A stretch of DNA of 64,000 bases from Kumtagia yinganensis (GTDB taxonomy: Bacteria > Pseudomonadota > Alphaproteobacteria > Rhizobiales > Rhizobiaceae): NCBI RefSeq assembly GCF_040081985.1, contig NZ_JBEBMH010000008.1, forward strand, positions 1-64,000, given 5' to 3'. Positions within the stretch are counted from its first letter, which is position 1, and each line of letters opens with the position of its first letter. Positions 37,156 through 47,787 of this stretch are shown here, in pieces. The translations under genes were made by a program, and so were the position numbers. Below the pieces are notes generated by a model. That model did no database searches and had not been told where the DNA came from. It worked only from the letters and a program-made list of their open reading frames with translations.

Positions 37156-38436
37156 CTACGAGGAGGTAGGCTGGTGCCGGAGGAGATCTGCCTTTTTCCG
37201 GGCGAACTGGGGTTCGGTCGGAGACAACTCGGCAGCTTTTAAGAAGGATGCCTTAGACCGTTCCCTGTCTCCGATCCGCTCAAGGGCGATACCAAGGTTG
37301 AAATGCGTCCTAGCAACGTTTGGTGCGATCTCAATGCTCTGGCGGTGCAGATCAACCGCCTCTGTCAAAAGCCCAAGCGTTCCGAAACAACTCGCCAGCG
37401 CATGCCGAAAGAGCATGTGTTTCGGCTTCAAGGCCACGGCGGCAGACAAATGCGGCAGCGCCTCGCCGGCTTTTCCGGCCTTTACCAGAGACCAGCCTAC
37501 AAGGTATTGACAATAATCAGATTGATGAAAAACTGATAGAGCGTTCCTACCGATTGTTGCCGCTGAATTCCAATTTTCTTCTTTCACTTCATAAAAACTT
37601 CGAAGAAAAAGCTCAGGAAACTCTTTGTGTTGCAGCAGGCACCCACTCGCAGATAGCTTAGAGAAGGGCTTATTTGAAATAAACTCATTCAAGTGCGTTA
37701 GCATAATCCCGATCTCCAGCAAGTATACTGCCACAGCGTGCTCGACATGCCGAAGCGTTGTAATTTTGACGTGGGGCACGTCCGGAATTTTACTCGCACA
37801 GTATATGTCTCCCGGCTCCATTTCGCCGTAAAAGAAAAAAGTCGGTGCCGGCGATCTCGCGATATGATTGGACAGGTCGGGATGGATCACCTTGGTCGCG
37901 GGATGCATCAGTTTTTTGCTGCGGCTGTGCGGCAGTCTCAGAATGGTTGATGGTGCATAAGCAAGGACACGGGCGCCCAACAACGTACCGTAGAGGGTTG
38001 CTCCATACGCCCCCATGGAACTCCCGCATGTGTAGATTTCGGATGCTCCGAGAAATTCCGCCCACTTGCGGATCGTGGCTGCGGTTTCCTCGATGGACGA
38101 TCCCAACCCAGGCACCCCTGCCTGATAATATTCGTCTCTGGGGCCATTGTTTATGAACAGCCGGTGGCAGTCGAGTTTGTTACCGTTCTTCCAGAAGTCG
38201 AATGCTCCCGCCCGGGTGCCCGCGGCGGAAAAAAAGACAATCAGCTTCGACGACGCAGGGTGACTCACGACTTCAAAGGTGTCGCTTTTGAAGGCAGTTG
38301 GTGGCCGGCGCGCTACATCCATACTCTCAATCCCCGCTTGTCGAGGACGCAACCTAGCGATGAAGGCCCGCAGCTTCAATGCAAAGCTGATCAGCCCGCA
38401 GGCATGGGACGGTAATATGTTTTCTTTTTGTTCCAA
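37156..38436 (-). CDS. Alpha/beta hydrolase-like domain fused to TPR repeats
   Basis: 426 residues. An N-terminal alpha/beta-hydrolase-like part (about 55-250) has IVFFSAAGTRAGAFDFW, a nucleophile elbow CGSSMGAYGATLYG and a possible catalytic His in LRHVEHAVAVYLL. The C-terminal part has at least three TPR units (YLVGWSLVKAGKAGEALPHL, SAAVALKPKHMLFRHALASC, TRTHFNLGIALERIGDRERS-like, here ARTHFNLGIALERIGDRERS). I know of no characterised family with this exact arrangement, though related proteins occur near polysaccharide genes. The DNA is visibly AT-richer than its surroundings. It diverges from dnaB. Confidence 0.75.
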   Translation of the reverse strand: MEQKENILPSHACGLISFALKLRAFIARLRPRQAGIESMDVARRPPTAFKSDTFEVVSHPASSKLIVFFSAAGTRAGAFDFWKNGNKLDCHRLFINNGPRDEYYQAGVPGLGSSIEETAATIRKWAEFLGASEIYTCGSSMGAYGATLYGTLLGARVLAYAPSTILRLPHSRSKKLMHPATKVIHPDLSNHIARSPAPTFFFYGEMEPGDIYCASKIPDVPHVKITTLRHVEHAVAVYLLEIGIMLTHLNEFISNKPFSKLSASGCLLQHKEFPELFLRSFYEVKEENWNSAATIGRNALSVFHQSDYCQYLVGWSLVKAGKAGEALPHLSAAVALKPKHMLFRHALASCFGTLGLLTEAVDLHRQSIEIAPNVARTHFNLGIALERIGDRERSKASFLKAAELSPTEPQFARKKADLLRHQPTSS

Positions 38437-38594
38437 AATTCATTTCCGCTAAACTGAGTTTCCGATTCGGGTCAACGGCTAACTTTCCACTGAAAATTTT
38501 GGACTGTGAATCCGGTGCATCGAAGCCCGATAGTTCACATTGACTAAACGCGTTCTGGTAACCGGAAGCCAAGCGGGATTTGAGGCAGGACGAT

Positions 38595-40085
<1,491 letters not shown>

Positions 40086-40112
40086 TCCGCACGATCGATG
40101 GGAATTTTCCGC

Positions 40113-40147
40113 AAATCATGCAATATATGAAAATCATGCAATATATG
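40113..40147. promoter_or_regulatory. Two 17-bp direct repeats (iterons) upstream of the toxin-antitoxin genes
   Basis: AAATCATGCAATATATG occurs twice, at 40113-40129 and 40131-40147, with a one-base gap (period 18). The units lie 34 bases before the antitoxin ATG. The ATAT-containing units with a spacing near two helical turns are typical operators for Phd/YefM-type antitoxins, which repress their own operon. Confidence 0.7.
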
Positions 40148-40180
40148 TAAGACGCATAAGATGCATGAAAGGACGCGGAT

Positions 40181-40438
40181 ATGATCAAGGTCAGCTCGGC
40201 GGAATTCCAGCGCAACATCGGCCGCTATCAGGATATGGCCATGACGCAGCCGGTTTTCGTCACGCGGAACGGGCGGGAACGCACGGTAACTGTTTCGGTC
40301 GAGGAGTATCGTAGGCTCAAGCGGCGGGATCGGCAGGTGCTTCGGCTCGAGGATTTCACCGAAGAGATGATCGCTGCAATAGAGGCCAGCGAGCCGTCGC
40401 CGGAAGCCGAAGCCTTCAATCATGAATACAAAGGCTGA
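40181..40438 (+). CDS. Antitoxin, Phd/YefM-like, of a type II toxin-antitoxin pair
   Basis: 85 residues. N-terminal part VSSAEFQRNIGRYQDMAMTQ followed by VFVTRNGRERTVTVSVEEY is the Phd/YefM DNA-binding fold; the acidic C-terminal tail (IAAIEASEPSPEAEAF) should wrap the toxin. AAAGGA at 40168-40173 precedes the ATG. The toxin gene follows after two bases. The pair sits between dnaB and radA, and its two upstream direct repeats are candidate autoregulatory sites. Confidence 0.82.
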   Translation: MIKVSSAEFQRNIGRYQDMAMTQPVFVTRNGRERTVTVSVEEYRRLKRRDRQVLRLEDFTEEMIAAIEASEPSPEAEAFNHEYKG

Positions 40439-40440
40439 TT

Positions 40441-40881
40441 TTGGCGACCCTTCCGAAGCCGATCCCAGGATTGGTCATTCGTTACAGCTATCTATGGGCC
40501 AACGAATATGACGTCGGCCGGGAGGAGGGTCGCAAGGACAGGCCTTGCGCCATAATCGTGGCCCTGGAGACCCACGAAGGTGCGACGTCCGTCGTCGTGT
40601 TGCCGATATCGCATGCTCCACCCGCCGATGGCACATCCACGATCGAGATCCCATCGGACACCAAACGCCGTCTGGGTCTGGACGACGAGCGCTCCTGGGT
40701 TGTTCTTTCCGAAGCCAACCAATTCGTCTGGCCCGGTTTTGACCTGCGTTTCTCAAGACCGGGCGACGCATCGAGCGTCGCCTACGGGGAACTGCCCGCG
40801 AATTTCTTCCGCGATCTGCGCGCTGCATTCGTCAAGGCACTTCGCGAGAAACGCATCCGTCTGGTCTCCAGGACGCAATAA
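40441..40881 (+). CDS. Toxin, PemK/MazF-like (probable mRNA interferase), TTG start
   Basis: 146 residues with IPGLVIRYSYLWANEYDVGREEGRKDRPCAIIVALE in parts (REEGRKDRPCAIIV, then TSVVVLPISHAPP and PSDTKRRLGLDDERSWVVLS); this strand order and the basic RPCAII segment resemble PemK/MazF endoribonucleases. It starts with TTG at 40441, two bases after the antitoxin stop, and AAGG lies at 40431-40434. Catalytic residues cannot be assigned without alignment. It is longer than MazF (about 111 residues), with an extra C-terminal helix region. radA follows after three bases. Confidence 0.75.
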   Translation: MATLPKPIPGLVIRYSYLWANEYDVGREEGRKDRPCAIIVALETHEGATSVVVLPISHAPPADGTSTIEIPSDTKRRLGLDDERSWVVLSEANQFVWPGFDLRFSRPGDASSVAYGELPANFFRDLRAAFVKALREKRIRLVSRTQ

Positions 40882-40884
40882 ACA

Positions 40885-42282
<1,398 letters not shown>

Positions 42283-42323
42283 TCGGAAGCGGGCGGCGCG
42301 ACGGGCCATGAAGTGGGGATTGA

Positions 42324-42971
42324 ATGCCGATAACGCTGCTTGACGGAATCCTCGTCGGCTTTACGCTGGTTTCCGCGATGCTCGCCATGGTCCGCGGCTT
42401 TTCGCGCGAGGTGCTGTCGATCGTCTCCTGGGCCGCGGCAGCCGCGGCGGCGTATTTCTTCTACAAGCCGGTGCTGCCCTACGTTCAGCCCTATATCGAC
42501 AACGACCAGATCGCCATGGCTGCCGCCGCCGGCATCGTGTTCGTCGTGGCGCTGATCATCGTCTCTCTGATCACCATGAAGATCGCCGACCTGATCATCG
42601 ATTCGCGCATTGGGGCGCTCGACCGGACGCTGGGTTTCCTCTACGGCGCGGCGCGTGGCGTTCTGGTCGTCGCCGTGGCGCTGCTTCTGTTCAACTGGCT
42701 GGTCGGCAGCCAGCAGCCGCCATCGGTCGCCAACGCCAAGTCGCGGCCGATGCTGGAAAGCATCGGCAAATGGCTTGAAAGCATGTTGCCGGAGAATCCG
42801 GAGGGTTCGATCCTCAAGAAGATCGTCCCAGGCGAGGCGGAGCCTGACGCGCAGCAGCCGGACGCGCCCGCCGCTGACGCACCGCCGGCCGAACCGGCAC
42901 CGGAGGCGCCCCCGGCCGATACGGCGCCCGCCGGGCAGCCGCCGGCGGAGACGCCGCCGGCAAACAATTGA
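42324..42971 (+). CDS. cvpA: CvpA family membrane protein
   Basis: 215 residues. Four membrane helices in the first 130 residues (LDGILVGFTLVSAMLAMVRG with the family motif GFSREVLSIVSWAAAAAAAY, next VALIIVSLITMKIADLII, then GAARGVLVVAVALLLFNWL). The last 60 residues are rich in proline and alanine (PDAPAADAPPAEPAPEAPPA), low complexity, presumably exposed. CvpA was named for colicin V production but is widely conserved next to purF; it has been linked to envelope stress. The gene lies between radA and purF. Confidence 0.9.
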   Translation: MPITLLDGILVGFTLVSAMLAMVRGFSREVLSIVSWAAAAAAAYFFYKPVLPYVQPYIDNDQIAMAAAAGIVFVVALIIVSLITMKIADLIIDSRIGALDRTLGFLYGAARGVLVVAVALLLFNWLVGSQQPPSVANAKSRPMLESIGKWLESMLPENPEGSILKKIVPGEAEPDAQQPDAPAADAPPAEPAPEAPPADTAPAGQPPAETPPANN

Positions 42972-43200
42972 CGTGACGGAGCGGGGCCGCGTTCATGCGG
43001 CCCTTTCCGTATCAGCGGCCCGTATTCCCATCTCGATCGGCTGGCAGGATATCGCTGTGCCGCTGACTGGCCCTTGCGACGGCAAGGCCTCCAGCTTCTT
43101 GTTAAGCTTTCCCTTTGTGCGCTGCGATAAAATGCCAGTGGCATTACCGGGGACGTTGCCCTATATGACGGTTTTCCGACAGCAAGGTGGCGTTCCCCCG

Positions 43201-44670
43201 ATGGCAGACGCATCCAGTTCCCTCGCCGCCGAGGCCGATGATCATTTTCACGATGAGTGCGGCGTGTTCGGTATCCTCGGCAGGCAGGATGCGGCGGCGA
43301 TCGTCACGCTCGGCCTGCACGCGCTCCAGCATCGCGGCCAGGAAGCGGCGGGCATCGTCTCTTTCGACGGCACGCAATTCCATGTCGAGCGCCATGTCGG
43401 CCTGATCGGCGACACCTTCACCAAGCAGTCCGTCATCGACCGCCTGCCCGGAACCCGCGCCATCGGGCATACTCGTTACGCCACCACCGGCGGTTCTGGC
43501 CTGCGCAACGTGCAGCCCTTCTTCGCCGAACTCGCCGAGGGCGGGCTGGCCATCGCCCATAACGGCAACATCACCAATGCGATGACCGTGCAGCGGGTGC
43601 TGCAGAAGCAGGGTTCGATCTTCTCGTCCACCTCCGACACTGAGACGATCCTGCATCTCGTCGCCACCAGCAAGGAGCGCGACACCAATTCGCGCTTCAT
43701 CGACGCAATCCGCCAGCTCGAAGGCGCCTTTTCACTAGTGGCGCTGACCGCCAAGAAGATGATCGGCTGCCGCGATCCGCTCGGCATCCGGCCGCTTGTG
43801 CTGGGCGACCTCGACGGCGCCTGGATCCTCGCTTCCGAGACCTGCGCGCTGGACATCATCGGCGCGCGTTTCGTGCGCGACCTGAAACCCGGCGAGATGG
43901 TGGTCGTCACCTCGAAAGGCATCGAGAGCATTTTTCCGTTCGAGCCGCAGAAATCGCGATTCTGCGTGTTCGAATATGTCTATTTCGCCCGCCCGGATTC
44001 TTCCGTGGAAGGCCGTAACGTCTACGACGTGCGGAAACGCATCGGCGCCGAACTGGCGCGCGAGAATCCGGTCGAGGCCGATATCGTCGTACCGGTGCCG
44101 GATTCCGGCACGCCGGCCGCGATCGGCTTCAGCCAGGAAGCCGGCATCCCGTTCGAGCTCGGCATCATCCGCAACCATTATGTCGGCCGCACCTTCATCT
44201 CGCCGGGCGATTCGATCCGCCATATGGGCGTGAAACTGAAGCACAACGCCAACCGCAAGATGATCGAAGGCAAGCGCGTGGTGCTGGTCGACGATTCGAT
44301 CGTGCGCGGCACCACCAGCCAGAAGATCGTGCAGATGGTGCGCGACGCCGGTGCCAGGGAAGTGCATATGCGCATCGCCTCCCCGCCGACGCGCGCCTCC
44401 TGCTTCTATGGCGTGGACACGCCGGAGAAAGCGAAGCTGCTGGCCTCGCGCATGTCGGTGGAGGAGATGGCGAGTTTCATCCGCGTCGATTCACTCGGCT
44501 TCCTGTCGCTGGACGGGCTCTACCGGGCGGTCGGTGAACCCGGCCGCGACAACGACCAGCCGCAATTCTGCGACGCCTGTTTCTCCAACCAGTATCCGAC
44601 GCGCCTCCTCGACTTCGAAGGCCACGACAATGTGCGGACCTTGTCGCTGCTGGCGACGGGCGGGCAATAA
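43201..44670 (+). CDS. purF: Amidophosphoribosyltransferase (purine biosynthesis)
   Basis: 489 residues if started at 43201 (MADASSSLAAEADDH). It makes phosphoribosylamine from PRPP and glutamine, the first committed step of purine synthesis. Cys20 in DECGVFG is the glutaminase nucleophile, exposed after removal of the propeptide. Other motifs are HTRYATTGGS, SDTETILHL and, in the phosphoribosyltransferase half, VLVDDSIVRGTT. In-frame starts at 43165 and 43132 exist; the propeptide length does not decide between them. There are 229 bases between cvpA and this start with no gene seen. The convergent Met-rich gene begins beyond 44726. Confidence 0.94.
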   Translation: MADASSSLAAEADDHFHDECGVFGILGRQDAAAIVTLGLHALQHRGQEAAGIVSFDGTQFHVERHVGLIGDTFTKQSVIDRLPGTRAIGHTRYATTGGSGLRNVQPFFAELAEGGLAIAHNGNITNAMTVQRVLQKQGSIFSSTSDTETILHLVATSKERDTNSRFIDAIRQLEGAFSLVALTAKKMIGCRDPLGIRPLVLGDLDGAWILASETCALDIIGARFVRDLKPGEMVVVTSKGIESIFPFEPQKSRFCVFEYVYFARPDSSVEGRNVYDVRKRIGAELARENPVEADIVVPVPDSGTPAAIGFSQEAGIPFELGIIRNHYVGRTFISPGDSIRHMGVKLKHNANRKMIEGKRVVLVDDSIVRGTTSQKIVQMVRDAGAREVHMRIASPPTRASCFYGVDTPEKAKLLASRMSVEEMASFIRVDSLGFLSLDGLYRAVGEPGRDNDQPQFCDACFSNQYPTRLLDFEGHDNVRTLSLLATGGQ

Positions 44671-44725
44671 TCGATCAAATCGGCGCCGACGTTCGCTGCC
44701 GGCGCCGTACGATGCGCAGGCCGAC

Positions 44726-45040
44726 TTACATGGCCATCTTTTCGCATTCCTTGGCCGCTTCCGCGGAAGAGGTGTCGACCATATAGGCCTTGCCGTCAGC
44801 GCCAGTCATGATCATGACGCAATGATCCAGCGGCTTCGCCATTTTCATGGCCTGATCCATCATTTTCTGGTCCGACATCATCATCGTGCCCATGTGGCCG
44901 TCCGGCATGATGGTCACAACCTCGCCTCCCTGCATCATCTTCATCATGCCCATGGCATCGGTCTTCATGGCGTCCTGCGCAAGGCCGGGCAGCGCGCTCG
45001 AAGTGATGAGCAGGAGCGCAAGCGATGTGGTTCTGATCAT
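44726..45040 (-). CDS. Small methionine-rich periplasmic protein
   Basis: 104 residues with a signal peptide (MIRTTSLALLLITSSALPGLAQ) and a mature part containing about 16 Met, in clusters such as DAMGMMKMMQGG and GTMMMSDQKMMDQAM. Met clusters of this type bind Cu(I) in copper-handling proteins or protect against oxidation. Two cysteines are present near the C-terminus (DHC and EC). The ATG at 45040 is preceded by GGAGG. A DoxX gene lies upstream on the same strand, with 127 bases between. No known copper gene is adjacent. The function is unknown; the copper idea is an inference. Confidence 0.72.
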   Translation of the reverse strand: MIRTTSLALLLITSSALPGLAQDAMKTDAMGMMKMMQGGEVVTIMPDGHMGTMMMSDQKMMDQAMKMAKPLDHCVMIMTGADGKAYMVDTSSAEAAKECEKMAM

Positions 45041-45167
45041 GGAATTGTCCTCCGGTTGGTCGGCGCTGCGGCAGGCAGGGCCCAACGAGAGGTTCGCTCG
45101 GGTTAGTCTGGCGTTACCGGATCACCGAATCGTGAGGCCAGAGTCGGGTTCCGCGTTGAAGCCTTGG

Positions 45168-45581
45168 TCAGGTGGCCCAAGGCTGCCAGACGCCGAGGCG
45201 CGGGACCGTCAAGCGCTCGCCCGGCCCGTGAACCGCCGCGTAGAGCAGGCCGGCCAAGAAGGTAAAATGGTCGACGAAGAAGCCGAATTCCGCCTGGTTG
45301 CCTTGCCAATGCGACGGGCCGTGGAAGGCGAAGGCGAGGAAAATCACATAGACGCCGGCCAGTAGCGCGGCTTCCGAGAAGAACGCCCCGGTCAGAAAGG
45401 CCAGCACGAGCGCCACTTCGAAGATGGCAGCCAGCCAGGCGAGAAGCAGCGGGAACGGAAAGCCGGCGGCGGCGATGTAGCCTGCGGTGCCTTCCATGCC
45501 GGCAAACTTGAACGCGGCCGCCATCGCGAAGACCCCGGCGAAAATCAACCTTGCCACCAGAATTGCTACTGTCCTGCCCAT
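45168..45581 (-). CDS. DoxX family membrane protein
   Basis: 137 residues with four membrane helices. Family features: VARLIFAGVFAMAAAFKFAG, then YIAAAGFPFPLLLAWLAAIFE, and AFHGPSHWQGNQAEFGFF. ATG at 45581 preceded by AAGGATCG. DoxX-like proteins occur as accessory subunits of quinone-linked oxidoreductases or with superoxide defence; this one has no such partner, though the Met-rich exported protein lies on the same strand 127 bases downstream. It diverges from the SDR gene, with the two starts 182 bases apart. Confidence 0.87.
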   Translation of the reverse strand: MGRTVAILVARLIFAGVFAMAAAFKFAGMEGTAGYIAAAGFPFPLLLAWLAAIFEVALVLAFLTGAFFSEAALLAGVYVIFLAFAFHGPSHWQGNQAEFGFFVDHFTFLAGLLYAAVHGPGERLTVPRLGVWQPWAT

Positions 45582-45763
45582 GCGTTCGATCCTTCGATGA
45601 TGCTGACGAGCCAAGGACGCAGGATGGCACCGCTTTCCGACATGCCTCTTGCAAATTCGCGTCTCGACCTGAACACGGGAGGACGGCTTCAAGGTTCGGG
45701 GTTTCGCCTGCCACAGATTCGTCCTATCTGGTGCCGCCTGTCCCGCTCGAACCGGATGCCTGC

Positions 45764-46516
45764 ATGTCCCCTGCCCTCGACCTCTCCGGCCGTATCGCCC
45801 TCGTCACCGGCGCCTCGCGCGGCATCGGCTATTTCACCGCGAAACATCTGGCGGCGGCCGGCGCGCATGTGATTGCGGTCGCCCGTTCGGTCGGCGGGCT
45901 CGAGGAGCTCGACGACGAGATCAAGGCGGCGGGCGGCCAGGCGACGCTGGTCCCGTTGGACATCACCGACATGCCGGGCATTGATCGCCTGGGAGCGGCC
46001 ATCCATGAGCGCTGGGGCAAGCTCGACATCCTGGTCGCCAATGCGGCCATCCTCGGCGTCATCTCGCCGATCGGTCATGTCGAGGCAAAGACCTTCGAGA
46101 AGGTGATGACGGTCAACGTCACCGCGACGTGGCGGCTGATCCGCTCGGTGGACCCGTTGCTGCGCGCCTCGGATGCCGGCCGCGCGGTGATCCTGACGTC
46201 CAGCCTTGCACACAGCGCGCGCGCCTTCTGGGCGCCCTACGCCGCATCGAAGGCGGCGGTCGAGGCGCTGGCACGCTCCTGGGCGCATGAGACGGAAAAC
46301 ATGCCGCTCAGGGTCAATTGCTTCGATCCCGGCGCCACCCGCACCGCCATGCGCGCGCAAGCCGTGCCAGGCGAAGACCCGATGAGCCTGCCCCATCCAT
46401 CAGATGTGGCGAAAAAGATCCTGCCCCTGACCGGTCCCGGTTTTGCCGGCACCGGTCTGATCTACCAGTCGAAATTCGACAGATTGCTACGCTACAAGAA
46501 CCCCGAGCCCGTATAG
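45764..46516 (+). CDS. Short-chain dehydrogenase/reductase (SDR)
   Basis: 250 residues. Coenzyme-binding TGASRGIG, the NAAILG motif, and the catalytic Ser and YxxxK in SSLAHSARAFWAPYAASKAAVE (split across the motif). A longer frame begins upstream at 45551, overlapping the DoxX gene; ATG 45764 (MSPALDLSGRIALVTG) is the natural family start. NAD(P)-dependent; substrate unknown. SDR genes next to purF are common in rhizobia, so it may be conserved here. A DMT exporter gene follows 111 bases later. Confidence 0.92.
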   Translation: MSPALDLSGRIALVTGASRGIGYFTAKHLAAAGAHVIAVARSVGGLEELDDEIKAAGGQATLVPLDITDMPGIDRLGAAIHERWGKLDILVANAAILGVISPIGHVEAKTFEKVMTVNVTATWRLIRSVDPLLRASDAGRAVILTSSLAHSARAFWAPYAASKAAVEALARSWAHETENMPLRVNCFDPGATRTAMRAQAVPGEDPMSLPHPSDVAKKILPLTGPGFAGTGLIYQSKFDRLLRYKNPEPV

Positions 46517-46627
46517 CTTCCGTCTGCGCCAATCCTACCCGCGGTCTGGTGCAGCGCAATGAACGCGACCACCCTTATAGGCTGATGCCGTCTCGACCCG
46601 CAATCGCGGTGTCGCTCCGGTGCCTCC

Positions 46628-47515
46628 ATGGCGAATGCAACAATCGTCGATCCTGCAGACCGTGTGCTGCTCGGCATCCTGCTGACCAGCGTCGCCTATG
46701 CTCTGTTTTCCGCGCAGGACGCGGCGATCAAGCTCCTGGTGGCCGGCATATCGGTCTGGCAGGTGATGTTTTTCCGCAGCGTCGTCGTGCTGGCCGGCTG
46801 CCTGGCCAGCGGGGGCACCCCGCTGTTTCGCGACGCCATCCGTTCACCCATCGTCAAGCCGATGCTGCTGCGCAGCGTGCTCACCTTGTCGGCTTGGCTC
46901 TGCTACTACACGGCCGCGAAATATCTGCAGCTCGCCGAGATGACGACCATTTATTTCGCCGCGCCGGTGATCGTCACGACACTCTCCGTCCTCATCCTGG
47001 GCGAGCAGGTGCCGCTGCTGCGCTGGGGTTCGGTGTTGCTGGGCTTCATAGGCGTCTTCATCGCCTGCGATCCGGCAAAGCTCGGCATCACAATGCCGAT
47101 CCTGCTGGTGCTGGCGGCTGCCTTCCTCTGGGCGCTGGCGATCGTGCTTCTGCGCAAGATCGCGCAGCAGGAACGGACGATCGTCCAGCTTGTCCTTAAC
47201 AATTTGTTCTTCCTGGTCGCAGCCGGTGTGCCGATGGTCTTCGTCTGGCAGACGCCGTCCCTCTACCAGTTCGTGCTGCTGCTTACGGTCGGCGTGCTAG
47301 GCGGCGCTGCGCAACTTGCCCTGTTCGATGGCATGAAGCGGGCGGCGGCTTCCGTCATCGCCCCATTCGAATACACGTCGCTGGTCTGGGCGTTCGTTTT
47401 CGGCTACCTGATCTGGAACGATGTGCCGCGTCCGGAGGTGTTCGTCGGTGCCGCCATCATCGTTTTCGCAGGCCTGATCGTGATTGGCGGCGAACATTTT
47501 CGCAAGCGTGCCTGA
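46628..47515 (+). CDS. DMT-superfamily (EamA) inner-membrane transporter
   Basis: 295 residues with two EamA repeats, ten predicted membrane helices. First repeat starts LLGILLTSVAYALFSAQDAA and has KYLQLAEMTTIYFAAPV; second repeat starts about residue 155 and ends near PRPEVFVGAAIIVFAGLIVI. The substrate is not predictable. A terminator-like hairpin lies downstream. Confidence 0.9.
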   Translation: MANATIVDPADRVLLGILLTSVAYALFSAQDAAIKLLVAGISVWQVMFFRSVVVLAGCLASGGTPLFRDAIRSPIVKPMLLRSVLTLSAWLCYYTAAKYLQLAEMTTIYFAAPVIVTTLSVLILGEQVPLLRWGSVLLGFIGVFIACDPAKLGITMPILLVLAAAFLWALAIVLLRKIAQQERTIVQLVLNNLFFLVAAGVPMVFVWQTPSLYQFVLLLTVGVLGGAAQLALFDGMKRAAASVIAPFEYTSLVWAFVFGYLIWNDVPRPEVFVGAAIIVFAGLIVIGGEHFRKRA

Positions 47516-47641
47516 ATGGAATGGGGCGCCGTCAAAAATATCCGAAAAAATATCTATCGCCGATGGAACAAACCTTCCCAATCAACGTTTGGGGGCAGAC
47601 GGGCAATCCCCCTTATGCCCACCCCCCGCCCGTCATCCCTT

Positions 47642-47671
47642 AAAGCCAGCCTCGCGGCTGGCTTTTCTTTT
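47642..47671 (+). terminator. Rho-independent terminator after the DMT transporter
   Basis: Hairpin AAAGCCAGC-CTCGC-GGCTGGCTTT followed by TTCTTTT. The stem is 8-9 bp and is U-rich after the stem, so it fits an intrinsic terminator for the rightward transcript, about 130 bases after the DMT stop. Confidence 0.8.
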
Positions 47672-47787
47672 GGGTTGGCGCAGCCTTTTGGCCCGCTCGC
47701 GCATTGACGCTGATGACGGATCGACTACCCTTCCGGCGCGGTACCCTGTGAAGGGTGACGGCTCTATGGCGGGTTGGGAGGCGCGGC

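Noticed and set aside
42610..43200. Upstream extension of purF through cvpA
   Set aside because: The extension is a low-complexity Arg-rich shadow of cvpA; the PurF propeptide and Cys20 fit a start at 43201 or slightly upstream.
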